This document shows positions 6,632 through 15,666 of a DNA stretch of 64,000 nt, piece by piece. The DNA is from Bog-473 sp963751335 (GTDB lineage Bacteria; Actinomycetota; Acidimicrobiia; Acidimicrobiales; RAAP-2). The position numbers and the translations under genes are program-made. Within the stretch, counting starts at the first letter, position 1. The number at the start of each line of letters is the position of its first letter. Below the pieces are notes generated by a model. It was not told where the DNA came from. It searched no databases and saw only the letters and a list, made by a program, of their open reading frames with translations. The stretch covers positions 62,001 to 126,000 of the forward strand of contig CAVVUB010000001.1 in assembly GCA_963751335.1 (NCBI GenBank). The letters are read 5' to 3'.

Positions 6632-9157
6632 TTGCGCGCTCCACTCAGCTGGCTCCGTGACTTCGCCCAGTTCCCCGACGACGTGGGGACGCTGCGCGCC
6701 GCCCTCGACGACCTCGGCCTCGTCGTCGAAGGCATCGAGTACGTGGGCGAGGGGCTGGGCGAGGTGGTCGTCAGCCGGGTCCTCGAGATCTCGGCCATCA
6801 AGGGGGCGGACAAGATCCGCCGTGTCCTGGTCGACGCCGGTACCGGCGAACCGGTCGAGATCGTCTGCGGTGCGCACAACTACGCCGTGGGGGACCGGGT
6901 CCCGCTCGCTCCGGTGGGCGCCATCCTCCCTGGGGGTTTCGAGATCGGCCGGCGCAAGATGCGTGGCGTCGTCTCCAACGGCATGCTCTGTTCGGGCGTC
7001 GAGCTCGGCCTCTCCGACGACGCCGCCGGCCTGCTCGTCTTGGGCGACGAAGCGCCGGGTGAACCCGGGACCCCGCTGATGGAGGCACTCGACCTCGCAC
7101 ACGATGTTGTCTTCGACCTGGCCGTCGAGGGCAACCGGCCCGACGCCTGGAGCATCGTGGGGGTCGCCCGCGACCTGGCCGCGCGTCTGGGTCTCGACTT
7201 CAACGCGCCCGAGCCTCCGCTGCCTCGCGCCAGCGGCTGGGCCGTGGAGTCCGCCGCCACGGCGGTGGTCGAATCGCCCGACCTCTGCCCGCGCCTCACC
7301 GTGAGTGTGCTGCGCAACGTGCGCGTCGGGCCCTCGCCCCGATGGATCGCCCGGCGCCTCCTCCTCGCCGGCATGCGCCCGATCAACAACGTGGTGGACG
7401 CCTCCAACTACGTCATGCTCGAGCTCGGGCAGCCCACGCACCCCTACGACATCTCCCTCCTGCCCGGTCGCGGCCTGACGGTGCGCCGAGCCCGCCCCGG
7501 TGAGACCGTCGAGACCCTCGACGGGGTGGAGCGCACCGTGGGCGTGCGGGGGCGCAGCCTGGGCGACACCGGGGAGGACTGCCTCATCTGCGACGCCGAG
7601 GGGACGCCCGTCGGCATCGGCGGGATCATGGGTGGGGCCTCGTCGGAGATCGCGGACGGCACGACCGAGGTGCTGCTCGAGGCGGCGTACTTCACCCCGA
7701 TGGCCATCGCCCGCACCTCCAAGCGACTCGGCCTGCGTACCGAGGCGTCGGCCCGCTTCGAGCGGGGCTGCGATCCCTGGGGGATCGAGACCTCGGTCGC
7801 CCGCTTCTGCCAGTTGCTCGGCGAAAGTGTGCCGGACCTCGAAGTGGCCGACGGCCTGCTCGACGTGCGCGGCCAGGTGCCCGAGTCGTTCGTCGTGCGG
7901 GTGCCGGTGGCCCGGGTGCACAGCCAGATCGGTGTCGAACTCAGCGGGGAACGCATCACCGAGCTCATCGGCCCTCTCGGCTTCGACGTGCTCGAGCCCG
8001 GCGGCGACGGCGTCCTCGAGGTGATGATCCCGACCAACCGCCCCGACGTGCGGCCCGAGCCGTACGGGGTCGACGACGTGATCGAGGAGATCGCCCGCAC
8101 CTTCGGCTACTCCAACGTGCCTCGACGCACCCCCACGTGGCCCCAACCCGGCGGGCTCACCGTGCTGCAGCGCGACCGTCGCCTGGCCAAGGACGTGTTG
8201 TGCGGCCTGGGCGCGTCGGAAGGTTGGACCGACACGTTCGTCTCCGCGGCCCAGCACGCGGAGGTCGGTTTGACGGGCGACGCCGTGCGCGTGTCCAACC
8301 CGCTCGATGCCGAGAAGCCGTACCTGCGCCGCTCCCTGTTGCCGGGGCTGCTGGGCGCGCTGGTCTACAACGCCGCCCGGCGCCAGGGCGACGTGCGGCT
8401 CTTCGAGGTTGGTGTGGTCTTCTCACACCCCGGCGAAGGGACACCCAGGGTGGTCGAACGGGCCGGCGCCGGTGGGATGGAACGGGCCGAGCTCCCCGGA
8501 GAGCGCGAGTTGCTCTCTGCCGTCTTCGCCCAGGAGGACGACGACGCTCGCCAGGCCGTGGTGTCCTGGCGCGTCCTGGCCGATGCCTTCCGTCTCGACC
8601 ACGTACGCCTGCTCGCGCCCGGCGCCGACTTGCCGTCGTTGCCCGGTCTCCATCCGACCCGCTCGGCTCATCTGGTCGTGGAGAGCGGCGTCGAACGCAC
8701 CGTGATCGGCGCCGTGGGGGAGATCGATCCGGCCGTCGCCACCACGTTCGGGCTGACCCGCACGTCGGGCGGCAGTGCCGCGCCGCGCCGGATCGGCTGG
8801 CTCGAGGTGGACCTCGGGCTCCTCTTCGACGAGGAGCGGGTGCCCCGGCGGATCACCGTGGGCGGCGCGGTCAGCCGCTTCCCGTCCTCGGACATCGACC
8901 TGGCGCTCGTGGTCGACGACGCCCAGCCGGCCGACGCCGTGGCCGACGGGCTCCGGACTGCCGCGGGCGACCTGCTCGAGTCGGTGACCCTCTTCGACGT
9001 GTACCGGGGCGCCGGCATCACCGAAGGGGCGCGCAGCCTGGCCTACCGCCTCCGCTTCTGCGCGCCGGACCGGACGCTGACCGACGAGGAGGTGGGCACC
9101 TTGCGGGCGCGCTGCATCGAGGCGGCCGAGAAGGAGTTCGGCGCGGTGCTGCGCTGA
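6632..9157 (+). CDS. pheT: Phenylalanyl-tRNA synthetase beta subunit
   Basis: 841 residues. The TTG start at 6632 is preceded by CGAGGA and gives the family's N-terminus RAPLSWLRDFAQFP; no ATG or GTG fits. Domains in order: tRNA-binding OB fold (about 45-150, SNGMLCSGVELGLSDDAAGL), B3/B4 editing domain (about 210-400, RPINNVVDASNYVMLELGQP), B5 (about 400-480), the catalytic-like core, and the FDX-ACB anticodon domain in the last 95 residues (SRFPSSDIDLALVVDDAQPA). It binds tRNA-Phe and edits misacylated Tyr-tRNA-Phe. Confidence 0.96.
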   Translation: MRAPLSWLRDFAQFPDDVGTLRAALDDLGLVVEGIEYVGEGLGEVVVSRVLEISAIKGADKIRRVLVDAGTGEPVEIVCGAHNYAVGDRVPLAPVGAILPGGFEIGRRKMRGVVSNGMLCSGVELGLSDDAAGLLVLGDEAPGEPGTPLMEALDLAHDVVFDLAVEGNRPDAWSIVGVARDLAARLGLDFNAPEPPLPRASGWAVESAATAVVESPDLCPRLTVSVLRNVRVGPSPRWIARRLLLAGMRPINNVVDASNYVMLELGQPTHPYDISLLPGRGLTVRRARPGETVETLDGVERTVGVRGRSLGDTGEDCLICDAEGTPVGIGGIMGGASSEIADGTTEVLLEAAYFTPMAIARTSKRLGLRTEASARFERGCDPWGIETSVARFCQLLGESVPDLEVADGLLDVRGQVPESFVVRVPVARVHSQIGVELSGERITELIGPLGFDVLEPGGDGVLEVMIPTNRPDVRPEPYGVDDVIEEIARTFGYSNVPRRTPTWPQPGGLTVLQRDRRLAKDVLCGLGASEGWTDTFVSAAQHAEVGLTGDAVRVSNPLDAEKPYLRRSLLPGLLGALVYNAARRQGDVRLFEVGVVFSHPGEGTPRVVERAGAGGMERAELPGERELLSAVFAQEDDDARQAVVSWRVLADAFRLDHVRLLAPGADLPSLPGLHPTRSAHLVVESGVERTVIGAVGEIDPAVATTFGLTRTSGGSAAPRRIGWLEVDLGLLFDEERVPRRITVGGAVSRFPSSDIDLALVVDDAQPADAVADGLRTAAGDLLESVTLFDVYRGAGITEGARSLAYRLRFCAPDRTLTDEEVGTLRARCIEAAEKEFGAVLR

Positions 9158-9176
9158 CCCGTGGCAAGGTGGTCCG

Positions 9177-10202
9177 GTGCTGGTCGACCGGATCGATCCG
9201 ACCGATGACGCCGGGCTGGCCGAGGGCGCGGCCGTGCTGGCGGCCTCCGACGAGGACCTCTGGCCAGAGCTGAGCGGCTTCAGCCTGCGTGAGATCAGGG
9301 CCTTCGCCCGCTTCACCGGGAAGTCGAAGCGCTACCTGATGGTGGCCGCACGGGCCGAACACGACGGCCCCATCCTGGGCGTCGGCCTGCTCGAGTTCCC
9401 GCTGCTCGACAACACCCACAGCGTCGAGTTCACCGTGGCGGTCCATCCACGACACCGGCGACACGGGGCGGGCACGGCCATCGTCGAGCACGTGGGTGAG
9501 ATGGCCCGGGCCGAAGGCCGGCACTCCCTCAACTCCCTCGTCGAGCTCCCGGTGGCCCGGGCGCGCGATCACATCTCGCTCAGCTTCGCCCCCAAACACG
9601 GCTTCGTCGCAACCATGACCGGGCACGGCCGCCGCCTCGACCTGCCGCTCGACCCCCTCAAGACGGCGGAGTTGTGGAGCGTCGTGTCCTCGGCTCGCGG
9701 GGCGGCCGACTACCGCCTGCTGACCTTTCGCTCCCCGTGGCCCGGGGAGTTCGCCGAGGACGAATGCGCGCTGCTGCGGGTCATGTCGACCGACGAGCCG
9801 GCCGGCGACGGCGAGAAGGAAGAGGAGTTCTGGGACGAGGCGCGCCTGGGCGAGGACGACGAGCTCATCCGACAGCGTGGCGCCACCAAGGTCTGCGCGG
9901 TGGCCCAACACGTGTCGTCGGGCCGCGTCGTGGCCATGACCGAGATCCTCGTCCGCGAGGACGAGCCGCAGCAGTCCTGGCAGTTGAATACCGTCGTGCA
10001 TCCCGAGCATCGGGGCCACCGGCTCGGCCTGGCCGTGAAGCTGGCCAACCTCGAGTTCCTCTCCCGGCACTCGCCCGACATCAGGTTCGTCGTCACGGGG
10101 AACGCAGCGGTCAACGCTCCGATGATCGCCGTCAACGACATGATGGGCTTCTGGATCCTGGGCGAGGGCACCTTCTGGCAGAAGCACCTCGAGCCGGTCT
10201 GA
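9177..10202 (+). CDS. Double-GNAT acetyltransferase, copy 1
   Basis: 341 residues with two GNAT folds. The acetyl-CoA loops are visible twice: VHPRHRRHGAGTAIVEHVGE near residue 98 and VHPEHRGHRLGLAVKLANLE near residue 285. Two-domain GNATs of this length include mycothiol synthase and many actinobacterial acetyltransferases of unknown substrate. The MshD active-site context is not obvious, so I do not call it mshD. GTG start 20 bases after pheT. The next gene is a paralogue of the same layout. Confidence 0.85.
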   Translation: MLVDRIDPTDDAGLAEGAAVLAASDEDLWPELSGFSLREIRAFARFTGKSKRYLMVAARAEHDGPILGVGLLEFPLLDNTHSVEFTVAVHPRHRRHGAGTAIVEHVGEMARAEGRHSLNSLVELPVARARDHISLSFAPKHGFVATMTGHGRRLDLPLDPLKTAELWSVVSSARGAADYRLLTFRSPWPGEFAEDECALLRVMSTDEPAGDGEKEEEFWDEARLGEDDELIRQRGATKVCAVAQHVSSGRVVAMTEILVREDEPQQSWQLNTVVHPEHRGHRLGLAVKLANLEFLSRHSPDIRFVVTGNAAVNAPMIAVNDMMGFWILGEGTFWQKHLEPV

Positions 10203-10215
10203 GGGAGCGCCGGCA

Positions 10216-11247
10216 GTGACCGCGACCGCGACCCCCTTCGACGTCGAAGTCATCGACCCGCACGACGCGGCGTCCTTCGAGGAATGGTTCGGCGTCTGGC
10301 ACCTCGTCGACCAGGAGCGGTGGCCGGACTTGCCGGGATGGCAGCGATCCGAACGCCTGGGCCGGGCGCTCGATCGCGACGGGCCGGAGGAGCACCGCTG
10401 CCTGGTGGCGCGTCGCGGACGCGAGCTCGTGGGCATCGCAAACCTCGAGACGTTTCGCCGGGAGAACCGCCACGTGGCCCGGCTCGACGTGCGGGTGCCT
10501 CCCGCGCGCCGTCGCCAGGGGGTGGCGACCGCGATCGTCGAGGCGGCGGCGCGGCTGGCGCAGTCCGAAGGGCGGACCGAGCTCGGTGGCATGGACGAGA
10601 CGCCCGTCCGCGCCGGGTTCGTGGACAGCGCGGGACCATTTGCTCGACGACTCGGCTTCACTCCGGCGTTGCCGATGGTGCGACGAGTGCTCCGCCTCCC
10701 GTTGTCGCCCGAGCGCGCCCGCCTCCTCCGTGACGACCCACGGGCCGCGCCAACGGGCTACGCGCTGCTCACCTGGGCAGACCGTTGGCCCGACGAGTAC
10801 CTCGAGGACCGCTGCGAGTTCGGTCGGCGCATGTCGACGGACGTCCCGACGGGGGAGCACGAGCTCGACGAGGAGGAGTGGGACCCCGCCCGCGTGCGGG
10901 CCCTGGAGGCGAACCTGGCTGCGCAGGACCGGGGCAAGGTCACGACGGTCGCCCGGGACGACGAATCGGGCCGGCTCGTCGCTTTCAGCGAGGTCGTGGT
11001 CCCGCTCGGCGCGCCCGAGTCGGCCTGGCAGCACGACACGCTCGTCGTTCGCGAGCACCGCGGCCATGGTCTCGGCTTCGCCACCAAGCTGGTCAACCTC
11101 TGGGCCCTCCAGGAGCGCCATCCGGCCGTGCGCCGGATCAACACCTGGAACGCGGCCGAAAACGAGCACATGATTGCCGTCAATGACGCCATGGGTTTCG
11201 AGGTCTTGGCTCACTCCGTGTCTTGGCGCAAGCAACTCGGAGCCTGA
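10216..11247 (+). CDS. Double-GNAT acetyltransferase, copy 2
   Basis: 343 residues, again with two GNAT domains: VPPARRRQGVATAIVEAAAR and VREHRGHGLGFATKLVNLWA. It shares with copy 1 the spacing of domains, the DEYLEDRCEFGRRMSTDVP versus EFAEDECALLRVMSTDEP segment and the C-terminal MIAVNDAMGFEVL versus MIAVNDMMGFWIL, so the pair arose by tandem duplication. GTG start with GGGAG eight bases upstream. The substrate is unknown. Confidence 0.85.
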   Translation: MTATATPFDVEVIDPHDAASFEEWFGVWHLVDQERWPDLPGWQRSERLGRALDRDGPEEHRCLVARRGRELVGIANLETFRRENRHVARLDVRVPPARRRQGVATAIVEAAARLAQSEGRTELGGMDETPVRAGFVDSAGPFARRLGFTPALPMVRRVLRLPLSPERARLLRDDPRAAPTGYALLTWADRWPDEYLEDRCEFGRRMSTDVPTGEHELDEEEWDPARVRALEANLAAQDRGKVTTVARDDESGRLVAFSEVVVPLGAPESAWQHDTLVVREHRGHGLGFATKLVNLWALQERHPAVRRINTWNAAENEHMIAVNDAMGFEVLAHSVSWRKQLGA

Positions 11248-11276
11248 CCAGGTCGCAGGTGGCTCGCATTCGTGGC

Positions 11277-11306
11277 TTCGCATGAGTATGCACATATATG
11301 TATACT
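11277..11306 (+). promoter_or_regulatory. arg operon promoter with overlapping ArgR-type operator
   Basis: TTCGCA (11277-11282), 18-bp spacer, TATACT (11301-11306), then six bases to the argC ATG at 11313, so the transcript should be leaderless. The stretch 11285-11306 is an imperfect palindrome (18 of 22 positions symmetric; outer arms AGTAT and ATACT) that covers the -10 box and most of the spacer. Its AT-rich symmetric layout is what ARG boxes look like, and argR is in the operon downstream. ArgR binding is inferred. Confidence 0.7.
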
Positions 11307-11312
11307 GATGCG

Positions 11313-12335
11313 ATGAAGGTGGGCATCGCCGGGGCGTCGGGCTATACGGGGGCCGAACTGTTGCGCCTGCTCAGCGCCCATCCCACCTTCGAGGTGGGCG
11401 TGGCCACCGCCCATTCCCACGCCGGGCAGACCGTCGGCGGGCACACGCCCTCCCTGCGGGCCGCGTACCCCGGTCTCGTCTACGAGGACACCGAGGTGGC
11501 CGGGCTCGACGGCCTCGACCTGGTGTTCTGCGCCCTGCCCCACGGCGAGTCCCAGAAGCTCGTCCCGGCACTGCGGGACCGTGTGGGCTGCATCGTCGAC
11601 CTGGCGGCCGACTTCCGGTTGAAGGACGCCGCCCTCTACCCGCAGTGGTACGGCGCGGAGCACGGCGCGCCCGAGCTCCTGGCCGAGGCCGTCTTCGGCC
11701 TGCCCGAGCTCTTCCGGAGCGAGCTAGCCGGGGCCACCCTGGTCGCCGCGGCGGGGTGCTACCCGACGTCGGCCGGCCTGGCCCTGGCCCCGTTGCTGCG
11801 CCAGGGACTGATCGAGGGGCAGGGCATCGTGGTCGACGCCGCGTCCGGAGTCTCCGGAGCCGGCCGCGGGCTCAAGGACTCCCTGCACTTCGGTGCGGTC
11901 GACGAGGACTTCACCGCCTACGGGTTGCTCACCCACCGTCACACTCCTGAGATGGAGCAGATCCTCGGCGCCCAGGTGCTCTTCACGCCTCATCTGGTGC
12001 CGATGGTGCGGGGCATTCTGGCCACGTGTTACGCCCGGCCCGGCGTCGCCCACGGTTCGCTCTCGACCGCCGACGTCATGGCCGCGTTGCACGAGGCCTA
12101 CGACGCCGAGCCCTTCGTCGTGGTGACCGACGAGCCGCCCTCGACGAAGGCGACGACCGGCTCGAACGTCGCGCACGTGACGGCGCGCGTGGACCCACGC
12201 ACCGGCTGGGTGGTCTCCCTCTGCGCGCTCGACAACCTGGTGAAAGGGGCCTCGGGGCAGGCCGTGCAATGCGCCAACGCCGCCCTGGGACTGCCCGAGA
12301 CCACCGGTCTGCCCACAGCGGGGCTCTCTCCGTGA
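11313..12335 (+). CDS. argC: N-acetyl-gamma-glutamyl-phosphate reductase
   Basis: Reduces N-acetylglutamyl phosphate to the semialdehyde with NADPH, third step of arginine synthesis. 340 residues. The NADP loop GIAGASGYTGAELLRLL is at the N-terminus and the catalytic cysteine is in AAGCYPTSAGLAL (about residue 149). An in-frame ATG at 11298 lies inside the promoter upstream of the expected transcription start, so ATG 11313 (MKVGIAGASG) is chosen. First gene of argCJBDFRGH. Confidence 0.95.
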   Translation: MKVGIAGASGYTGAELLRLLSAHPTFEVGVATAHSHAGQTVGGHTPSLRAAYPGLVYEDTEVAGLDGLDLVFCALPHGESQKLVPALRDRVGCIVDLAADFRLKDAALYPQWYGAEHGAPELLAEAVFGLPELFRSELAGATLVAAAGCYPTSAGLALAPLLRQGLIEGQGIVVDAASGVSGAGRGLKDSLHFGAVDEDFTAYGLLTHRHTPEMEQILGAQVLFTPHLVPMVRGILATCYARPGVAHGSLSTADVMAALHEAYDAEPFVVVTDEPPSTKATTGSNVAHVTARVDPRTGWVVSLCALDNLVKGASGQAVQCANAALGLPETTGLPTAGLSP

Positions 12336-12359
12336 GTGTGACCGCGTGAGTGTGACCGC
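12332..12359 (+). repeat. 14-bp tandem duplication at the argC-argJ junction
   Basis: GTGAGTGTGACCGC occurs twice back to back (12332-12345 and 12346-12359). The first copy contains the argC stop and would itself start a five-codon frame (GTG AGT GTG ACC GCG TGA) whose stop overlaps the real argJ GTG at 12346. It looks like a recent slippage duplication of the argJ start. Confidence 0.75.
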
Positions 12360-13515
12360 CCCCAAGGGTTTCGTGGCCACCGGAGGCTCTGGTGGCATCA
12401 AGGCGAACGACGCGCTCGACGTGGCCGTCGTGGCCACGGCCGACGGGCGGGCGGTGCCGGCGGCGGGTGTGTTCACGTCCAACCTGGCCGCGGCGGCGCC
12501 GGTCCAGATCAGCCGGGAGAACCTCGGCTCGTCCGCGGGTCGTGCCGCGGGGGTGATCCTCACCTCGGGCAATGCCAACGCGGCCACCGGTGGCCCGGGC
12601 CGCGACGCCTGTACCCGGCTGTGCCGCGCCGTGGCCTCGGGCATCGGGGCCGCGGTCGAGGAGATCCTCGTGTGCCAGACCGGGCTCATCGGTATCCCGT
12701 TCCCGATCAGCGTGGTCGAGCCGCAGCTCGAGGCCATCGTCTCGCGACGTGACGCCACAGCCGAGGGCGGGGCCTTGGCGGCACGGTCGATCATGACGAC
12801 CGACACGGTGCCCAAGGAGGTCGTCGTCCGGGGTGACGGCTTCACCGTGGGCGGCATGGCCAAGGGCGCCGCCATGCTGGCGCCCGACATGGCCACCATG
12901 CTCGCCCTCTGCACCACCGACGCCGACGTGGACGCCGCCACCCTGCAGGCCGCACTGGCCCGGGCGGTGGCGGACTCGTTCAACACCATCACGGTCGACG
13001 GCGCCACCTCGACCAACGACACCGTGCTCGTCCTGGCCAGCGGCCAGGGTGCCCGCGCCTCGGCGGACGATCTGACGGCCGCGCTGACCAAGGCCTGCAT
13101 GTCGCTGGCCGAGCAGATGGTGGCCGACGCCGAAGGGGCGACCAAAGTCGCGCACGTGCACGTGCGCGGGGCGCAGAGCGACCAGGCGGCGCACGTGGCC
13201 GCCCGCAAGGTGGCCGACTCCATGCTCGTGCAGTGCTCGCTCTTCGGCGAAGACCCGTACTGGGGCCGCATCGTCTCCGAGCTCGGCTCGGCCGGCACGC
13301 CCTTCGACATCGACCGGATCTCGGTGGCCTACGGCGACGTCGTCGTGTGCGCCGGGGGTGTCGCCGCGCCGCATGACGCCGACGCCGTGAAAGCCCACCT
13401 GGCCGGACGCCACATCGAGATCGGCTGCGACCTCGGCCTCGGTGCGGGCGAGGCGGTCGTGCTCGGCACCGACCTCGGCTACGGCTACATCGACGAGAAC
13501 CGGACGACGTCGTGA
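12346..13515 (+). CDS. argJ: Bifunctional ornithine acetyltransferase / N-acetylglutamate synthase
   Basis: Recycles the acetyl group from N-acetylornithine to glutamate and, in the bifunctional form, also uses acetyl-CoA. 389 residues. The self-cleavage region GMAKGAAMLAPDMATMLA is present, with the nucleophilic Thr of the ATML motif at about residue 184, and TSNDTVLVLASG follows in the beta chain. Start GTG 12346 reads MSVTAPKGFVATGG; the GTG at 12332 would stop after five codons. It overlaps argB by four bases (GTGA). Confidence 0.95.
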   Translation: MSVTAPKGFVATGGSGGIKANDALDVAVVATADGRAVPAAGVFTSNLAAAAPVQISRENLGSSAGRAAGVILTSGNANAATGGPGRDACTRLCRAVASGIGAAVEEILVCQTGLIGIPFPISVVEPQLEAIVSRRDATAEGGALAARSIMTTDTVPKEVVVRGDGFTVGGMAKGAAMLAPDMATMLALCTTDADVDAATLQAALARAVADSFNTITVDGATSTNDTVLVLASGQGARASADDLTAALTKACMSLAEQMVADAEGATKVAHVHVRGAQSDQAAHVAARKVADSMLVQCSLFGEDPYWGRIVSELGSAGTPFDIDRISVAYGDVVVCAGGVAAPHDADAVKAHLAGRHIEIGCDLGLGAGEAVVLGTDLGYGYIDENRTTS

Positions 13516-14441
13516 GCGCGCTCGACCGGGCCGCCGTGCCGCCCAAGGTGTCGCGGGCCCAGAAGGCGGCGGCCGAGAACACCGCCTCGGTCCTGGTCGA
13601 GGCCCTGCCCTACATTCGGCGCTTCTGGGGCAAGATCGTCGTAGTCAAGTACGGCGGCAACGCTCTGCACGGCAGCGGGGAGGGCGACGGTACCGGCTCG
13701 GCCGACGCACTGGCCTCTTTTGCCCAGGACGTCGTGCTCATGCGCGCCGTGGGCATCCTGCCCGTGGTCGTCCACGGCGGCGGCCCACAGATCGGCGAGC
13801 TCATGACCCGGCTGGGCAAGGTAACCGAGTTTCGCGACGGCCTGCGGGTGACCGACGCCGACACCCTCGACATCGCGCGCATGGTGCTCGTGGGCAAGGT
13901 AAACCGCGACATCGTCTCGGCCATCAACGTCCACGGCCCGCTCGCCGTGGGGATGTCCGGCGAGGACGCCAAGCTCATCACCGCGGCCCAGACCGACGTG
14001 GACCTCGGCTTCGTCGGCCACGTGTCGGTGGTCGACCCCACCATGCTCCAGCGTCTCGTGGCCGAGGGGATCATTCCCGTGGTGGCCACCATCGGGGCCG
14101 ACGAGAGCGGCCAGGCCTACAACATCAACGCCGACACGGTGGCCGGCGCGCTGGCCGAGGCGCTCGAAGCCGAGAAGCTCATCTTCCTGACCGACATCGA
14201 GGGGTTGCGGGTCGTCCCCGACGACCCGACGACGGTCATCCACCAGGCGTCGCTCGAGGTGATCGACGAGATCGTGCGCAGCGGCGGCATCCGGGGCGGC
14301 ATGATGCCCAAGGTCGAGGCCTGCGTCCGGGCCGTGCGCGGCGGCGTGAGCCGGGCCCACATCCTCGACGGCCGGGTGCACCACTCGTTGCTGCTCGAAC
14401 TCTTCACCGACTCCGGCGTGGGCACGATGGTGCTGCCGTGA
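13512..14441 (+). CDS. argB: Acetylglutamate kinase
   Basis: Phosphorylates N-acetylglutamate with ATP. 309 residues of the amino-acid-kinase fold: KIVVVKYGGNAL (phosphate loop), VVVHGGGPQIGELM, and NINADTVAGALAEALEAEKL. The N-terminal helix of about 35 residues before KYGGNAL (RAQKAAAENTASVLVEALPY) is typical of arginine-feedback-inhibited hexameric enzymes. GTG start overlapping the argJ stop. Confidence 0.95.
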   Translation: MSALDRAAVPPKVSRAQKAAAENTASVLVEALPYIRRFWGKIVVVKYGGNALHGSGEGDGTGSADALASFAQDVVLMRAVGILPVVVHGGGPQIGELMTRLGKVTEFRDGLRVTDADTLDIARMVLVGKVNRDIVSAINVHGPLAVGMSGEDAKLITAAQTDVDLGFVGHVSVVDPTMLQRLVAEGIIPVVATIGADESGQAYNINADTVAGALAEALEAEKLIFLTDIEGLRVVPDDPTTVIHQASLEVIDEIVRSGGIRGGMMPKVEACVRAVRGGVSRAHILDGRVHHSLLLELFTDSGVGTMVLP

Positions 14442-14478
14442 CCGACCCCGCCCCGCGTCCACCGGGCGCGAGCACCTC

Positions 14479-15657
14479 ATGCGCACCTACGCCGAGCCGC
14501 CGGTGACCCTGGTGCGCGGCGAGGGGACGGTCGTCTACGACTCCGACGGCAAGGCCTATCTCGACTTCATCACCGGCCTGGCCGTGGTGTCGCTCGGCCA
14601 CGCTCATCCGGCCGTGGCCGACGCCGTGGCCGAGCAGGCCCGCACGCTGACCCACGTGTCCAACCTCTACGGCAACGCGCTGGGCCCGGAGGTGGCCCGC
14701 ACCATCGACCGCCTGATCAACGGCGGCACCGGGCAGGCCGGGGGGCAGGTCTTCTTCACCAACTCGGGGGCCGAGGCCAACGAGTGCGCGCTCAAGCTGG
14801 CCCGGCGCTGGGCCTGGGGTGGTCGTCACGTCGTGGTCAGCGCCGACAACTCGTTCCACGGCCGCACCCTGGCCACGCTCACCGCGACGGGCCAACCCGA
14901 GAAACACGCGCCCTTCGTGCCGCTGCCCGAGGGATTCGTGCACGTGCCCTACGACGACGTGGCCGCGCTGGACAAGGCGCTCGAAACCGAGACCGTGGCC
15001 GGGGTCCTGCTCGAGCCGCTCCAGGGTGAGGGAGGTGTCAACGTGCCGAGCTCGGACTACCTGGGCGCCGTGTCGGCCCTGTGTCGCGAGCGCAACGTGT
15101 TGCTCATGCTCGACGAGGTGCAAACCGGGCTGGGACGGACCGGGCACTGGTTCGCCTTCCAGGCGCAGGGGCTCGAACCCGACGTGGTGACGATGGCCAA
15201 GGCGCTCGGCAACGGCATGCCCGTCGGCGCCTGCTGGGCCCGGGCGGAAGTGGCGGCGGCCTTCGGACCGGGTGATCACGGCTCGACCTTCGGCGGCCAA
15301 CCCCTGGCGCTGGCGGCGGCCCGGGCCACGCTGGCCACCATGGAGGCCGAGGACGTGCGCGGGAGGGCCCGCCGGGCCGGCGCGATCCTGACGGCCGGGC
15401 TGGCCGCGCTGCCCGGGGTGGTCTCGGTGCGCGGGGCGGGCCTGCTGCTCGCCGCCCAACTCGACGCCCCCGTGGCCAAGGAAGTGGCCGCCCGCGCCCT
15501 CGAGCTCGGACTCCTGGTCAACCCGGTGCGGCCCGACGCCGTCCGGGTCGCCCCACCGCTGCTGGTGCGCGACGACGAGCTGGCCCGTGCCCTCGACCTG
15601 CTGGGCCAGTCCCTGGTCGAGGTTGGTGCGGGCGCCGGGGCAGCGGCGGGGGAGTAG
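14479..15657 (+). CDS. argD: Acetylornithine aminotransferase, probable frameshift in the 5' end
   Basis: PLP enzyme converting N-acetylglutamate semialdehyde to N-acetylornithine. The intact frame from ATG 14479 gives 392 residues with NSGAEANECALKLARRWA, DEVQTGLGRTG and the PLP lysine in VTMAKALGNGMPVG. A GTG at 14438, overlapping the argB stop just as argB overlaps argJ, begins a different frame (TDPAPRPPG); the family's REHLMRTYAEPP runs into the main frame only if one base is missing near 14466-14469. So the natural start is probably 14438 and about 13 residues are cut off by an indel. Confidence 0.92.
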   Translation: MRTYAEPPVTLVRGEGTVVYDSDGKAYLDFITGLAVVSLGHAHPAVADAVAEQARTLTHVSNLYGNALGPEVARTIDRLINGGTGQAGGQVFFTNSGAEANECALKLARRWAWGGRHVVVSADNSFHGRTLATLTATGQPEKHAPFVPLPEGFVHVPYDDVAALDKALETETVAGVLLEPLQGEGGVNVPSSDYLGAVSALCRERNVLLMLDEVQTGLGRTGHWFAFQAQGLEPDVVTMAKALGNGMPVGACWARAEVAAAFGPGDHGSTFGGQPLALAAARATLATMEAEDVRGRARRAGAILTAGLAALPGVVSVRGAGLLLAAQLDAPVAKEVAARALELGLLVNPVRPDAVRVAPPLLVRDDELARALDLLGQSLVEVGAGAGAAAGE

Positions 15658-15666
15658 ACCGGACCC

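Noticed and set aside
9177..10202. Naming the first double-GNAT gene mshD (mycothiol synthase)
   Set aside because: The two-domain layout fits but I could not see residues specific for MshD, and there are two similar copies.
14438..14506. GTG 14438 frame as a separate small gene
   Set aside because: It ends after 22 codons and its text matches the missing N-terminus of ArgD if one base is restored.
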